Source: an uncultured Gammaproteobacteria bacterium | GTDB taxonomy: Bacteria > Pseudomonadota > Gammaproteobacteria > Arenicellales > Poriferihabitantaceae | Assembly (NCBI GenBank): GCA_938021685.1 | Contig: CALIFM010000207.1 | Span: 1 to 7,482 of the forward strand | DNA: 7,482 nucleotides | Direction of reading: 5' to 3' | Part shown: piece by piece, positions 6,172 to 7,482 of the stretch | Position numbering within the stretch: the first letter of the stretch is position 1 | How the letters are laid out: each line of letters begins with the position of its first letter | The notes under the pieces: model-generated | What the model was told of the DNA's origin: nothing | Database searches by the model: none | The model's input: only the letters and a program-made list of their open reading frames with translations | Position numbers and translations under genes: made by a program

Positions 6172-6954
6172 TTAGGTGTCTACTTTACTGTTTGCTGGAG
6201 TGCTCACATGGTCGAACAAGGGCGTGCGTTTTATCCATAGACGTAATGCTTCAAAATAAATTGTCGTAATTACCTTGATCGTCATCAACGGAAATCTTAT
6301 CAAGACAGTGCGCAAGCTCCTCGTACTAATTGGCATTTGTTTCAAGGCCATGGTGGCGTCAAATATCTTTTCTTGATTGCGACGATTTTCTATATGCACG
6401 TCCAGCAATTCATCTGGTTCTGATAAGCACCAAGTGTACTCGATATCCATCGGCATAAATGGCGAAACATGAAATGCTTTATTGCGTGTAAATTTGTGTG
6501 CAGCGTTTTCTTTTTTTTCTGCGTTGCTTGATACTGGCAGCACATAAATATGGCGCTCCCCCCAAGGTGTATTATTCACCTCGACAACGATCGAATGCAG
6601 CCGTTCTTGCGCTGCGTGGACGTCAAAACAATAGTAAAAGCTGACTGGGTTAAAGCCATAGCCAAAATAACGCAAATGGGTCAATAAACGCACTGCGCCC
6701 GTTGGCCGCTGGCCTGTATCAAATTCAACGTTATCTAAAATGGTTTCTTTTAAGCTTTGCTTGCCGTGCAGGTGATCGCTTCGCTTGAACCAAGCCAAAT
6801 TGAATTTATCTGCAGACCATAACCAGTAGGGCTTGAACAAAGCAGGCAGCTCATCAAGATCAAGGTACATCATGAACAGCTTGTAATTAAAGGCATGAGG
6901 CCGCGGTGTTCTGCGCCGGTGCCGAATGGTGCCTGTGTAAATACAGCTATGCAT
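6172..6954 (-). CDS. DUF1365 family protein (COG3496)
   Basis: This 260-residue protein of unknown biochemical function has the usual family length. Recognisable family segments are an N-terminal SCIYTGTIRHRRRTPRPHAF (3-22), the core RYFGYGFNPVSFYYCF (95-110), VVEVNNTPWGERHIYVL (123-139), KAFHVSPFMPMDIEYTW (159-175) and a C-terminal amphipathic or membrane-touching stretch near 219-240 before KRTPLFDH. The ATG at 6954 is preferred over an upstream in-frame ATG at 6996. It places the conserved SCIYTG block at the N-terminus and gives a compact eight-base overlap (ATGCATAG) with the upstream flavoprotein gene, whereas the longer start would add residues unlike the family. Its placement between the flavoprotein and the Cfa-like methyltransferase is the standard gene order of this triad, so a role in acyl-chain or lipid modification is inferred. 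No catalytic motif is known to me. Confidence 0.88.
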   Translation of the reverse strand: MHSCIYTGTIRHRRRTPRPHAFNYKLFMMYLDLDELPALFKPYWLWSADKFNLAWFKRSDHLHGKQSLKETILDNVEFDTGQRPTGAVRLLTHLRYFGYGFNPVSFYYCFDVHAAQERLHSIVVEVNNTPWGERHIYVLPVSSNAEKKENAAHKFTRNKAFHVSPFMPMDIEYTWCLSEPDELLDVHIENRRNQEKIFDATMALKQMPISTRSLRTVLIRFPLMTIKVITTIYFEALRLWIKRTPLFDHVSTPANSKVDT

Positions 6955-7482
6955 TGGCTTGCTTACCCAACTTAGCTTCAAAGTGTGCAACCGCATCCAT
7001 GGCGCTCATAATACCATCTTCATGAAAGCCATTGCGCCAATAGGCGCCGCAAAAATAGGTACGATCACTGTTTAGCTCAGCATGCCGTTGCTGTGCTTGA
7101 ATGCTTTCAGGGGTATATATAGGATGGCTATAATTAACTTTTTTGATAACCTTGCGCGTATCAATAGCCTCACTGCTGTTTAATGTCACACAAAACGTGC
7201 TTTTAGCAGATAAATTTTGCAAGATATTCATATTGTAAGTGAGTGCAACAGGGCTACCTTGTATGGGCATAACGTGGTAATTCCAGGCTGCCCAAGCTAG
7301 ACGTTGTTTGGGTAATACCGTCTCGTCAGTATGAATAACAGCTTCATTACTTTGATACTTAATCGCACCTAGCACAGCTTGTTCTTGCTTTGAAGCGTCA
7401 CTGAGCATGCTTAAAGCTTGATCACTGTGGCAAGCGATAAACACCGCATCGTATTGCTCTGTACGCTTACCTTTGATGTTTA
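6947..7482 (-). CDS. FAD-dependent amine-oxidase-like protein (COG2907), C-terminal part only
   Basis: The 5' end lies outside the window. 177 C-terminal residues are visible and the frame is open from the window edge, beginning NIKGKRTEQYDAVFIACHSD. The segments YDAVFIACHSDQAL, YQSNEAVIHTDETVLP, RLAWAAWNYH, FCVTLNS, YSHPIYTPESI and the terminal YFCGAYWRNGFHEDGIMSA match the C-terminal region of COG2907 predicted NAD/FAD-binding proteins. These belong to the amine oxidase/phytoene desaturase flavoprotein superfamily, and the GAYWRNGFHEDG stretch is in the position of the final FAD-contacting segment. The Rossmann GxGxxG dinucleotide motif would be in the missing N-terminal part. The substrate is unknown; its constant partners DUF1365 and a Cfa-like methyltransferase point to oxidation or desaturation of a modified fatty acyl chain. 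The stop codon overlaps the DUF1365 start by eight bases, which indicates an operon reading leftwards; its promoter is outside the window. Confidence 0.88.
   Translation of the reverse strand, partial: NIKGKRTEQYDAVFIACHSDQALSMLSDASKQEQAVLGAIKYQSNEAVIHTDETVLPKQRLAWAAWNYHVMPIQGSPVALTYNMNILQNLSAKSTFCVTLNSSEAIDTRKVIKKVNYSHPIYTPESIQAQQRHAELNSDRTYFCGAYWRNGFHEDGIMSAMDAVAHFEAKLGKQANA

Noticed and set aside
6955..6996. Upstream in-frame ATG that would extend the DUF1365 protein by 14 residues.
   Set aside because: The extension overlaps the flavoprotein gene by 50 bases and lies before the conserved N-terminal block; ATG 6954 gives a normal family length and a compact overlap.

Overview
The window looks like part of a gammaproteobacterial chromosome, probably from a marine or free-living relative of the Oceanospirillales, Alteromonadales or Cellvibrionales. 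This placement is inferred from moderate-to-low GC, dense short-gap operons and the kinds of proteins encoded; no rRNA, tRNA or other phylogenetic marker is present. I see no insertion sequence, phage gene, CRISPR array or tRNA, and no gene-free stretch longer than about 160 bases.

Bases 1-2953 (+ strand) hold a tightly packed cassette: a 5'-incomplete ATP-grasp ligase-like gene, a second ATP-grasp gene whose start overlaps the first gene's stop (ATGA), and a 12-helix MFS transporter whose start overlaps the second gene's stop (TAATG). The second ATP-grasp protein resembles the ATP-grasp part of cyanophycin synthetase and of bifunctional glutathione synthetase GshF, but stands alone. Two ligases plus an exporter-type MFS protein, translationally coupled, suggest synthesis and export of a small peptide or amide. 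The product cannot be read from the sequence. The 5' end of the first gene is unusual: coding signal seems to switch frame at a run of five T's (86-90).

Bases 2965-3249 (- strand) encode a small GIY-YIG protein, convergent with the MFS gene. A 156-base intergenic region (3250-3405) separates it from a divergent FAD-linked D-lactate dehydrogenase-type gene (3406-4794, +), which has a plausible extended -10 promoter and ends at a small hairpin.

Bases 4864-7482 (- strand, read right to left) carry three coupled genes: the C-terminal part of a COG2907-type FAD-dependent amine-oxidase-like protein (cut by the window edge), a DUF1365 protein, and a cyclopropane-fatty-acid-synthase-like methyltransferase. 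This triad is a recurrent neighbourhood in bacteria, and homologous enzymes are linked to modification of unsaturated phospholipid acyl chains. The methyltransferase keeps the SAM site but has Ser and Gln where true cyclopropane synthases have the bicarbonate-site Cys and His. It may therefore make a methyl- or methylene-branched product, or a furan-fatty-acid precursor, rather than a cyclopropane.
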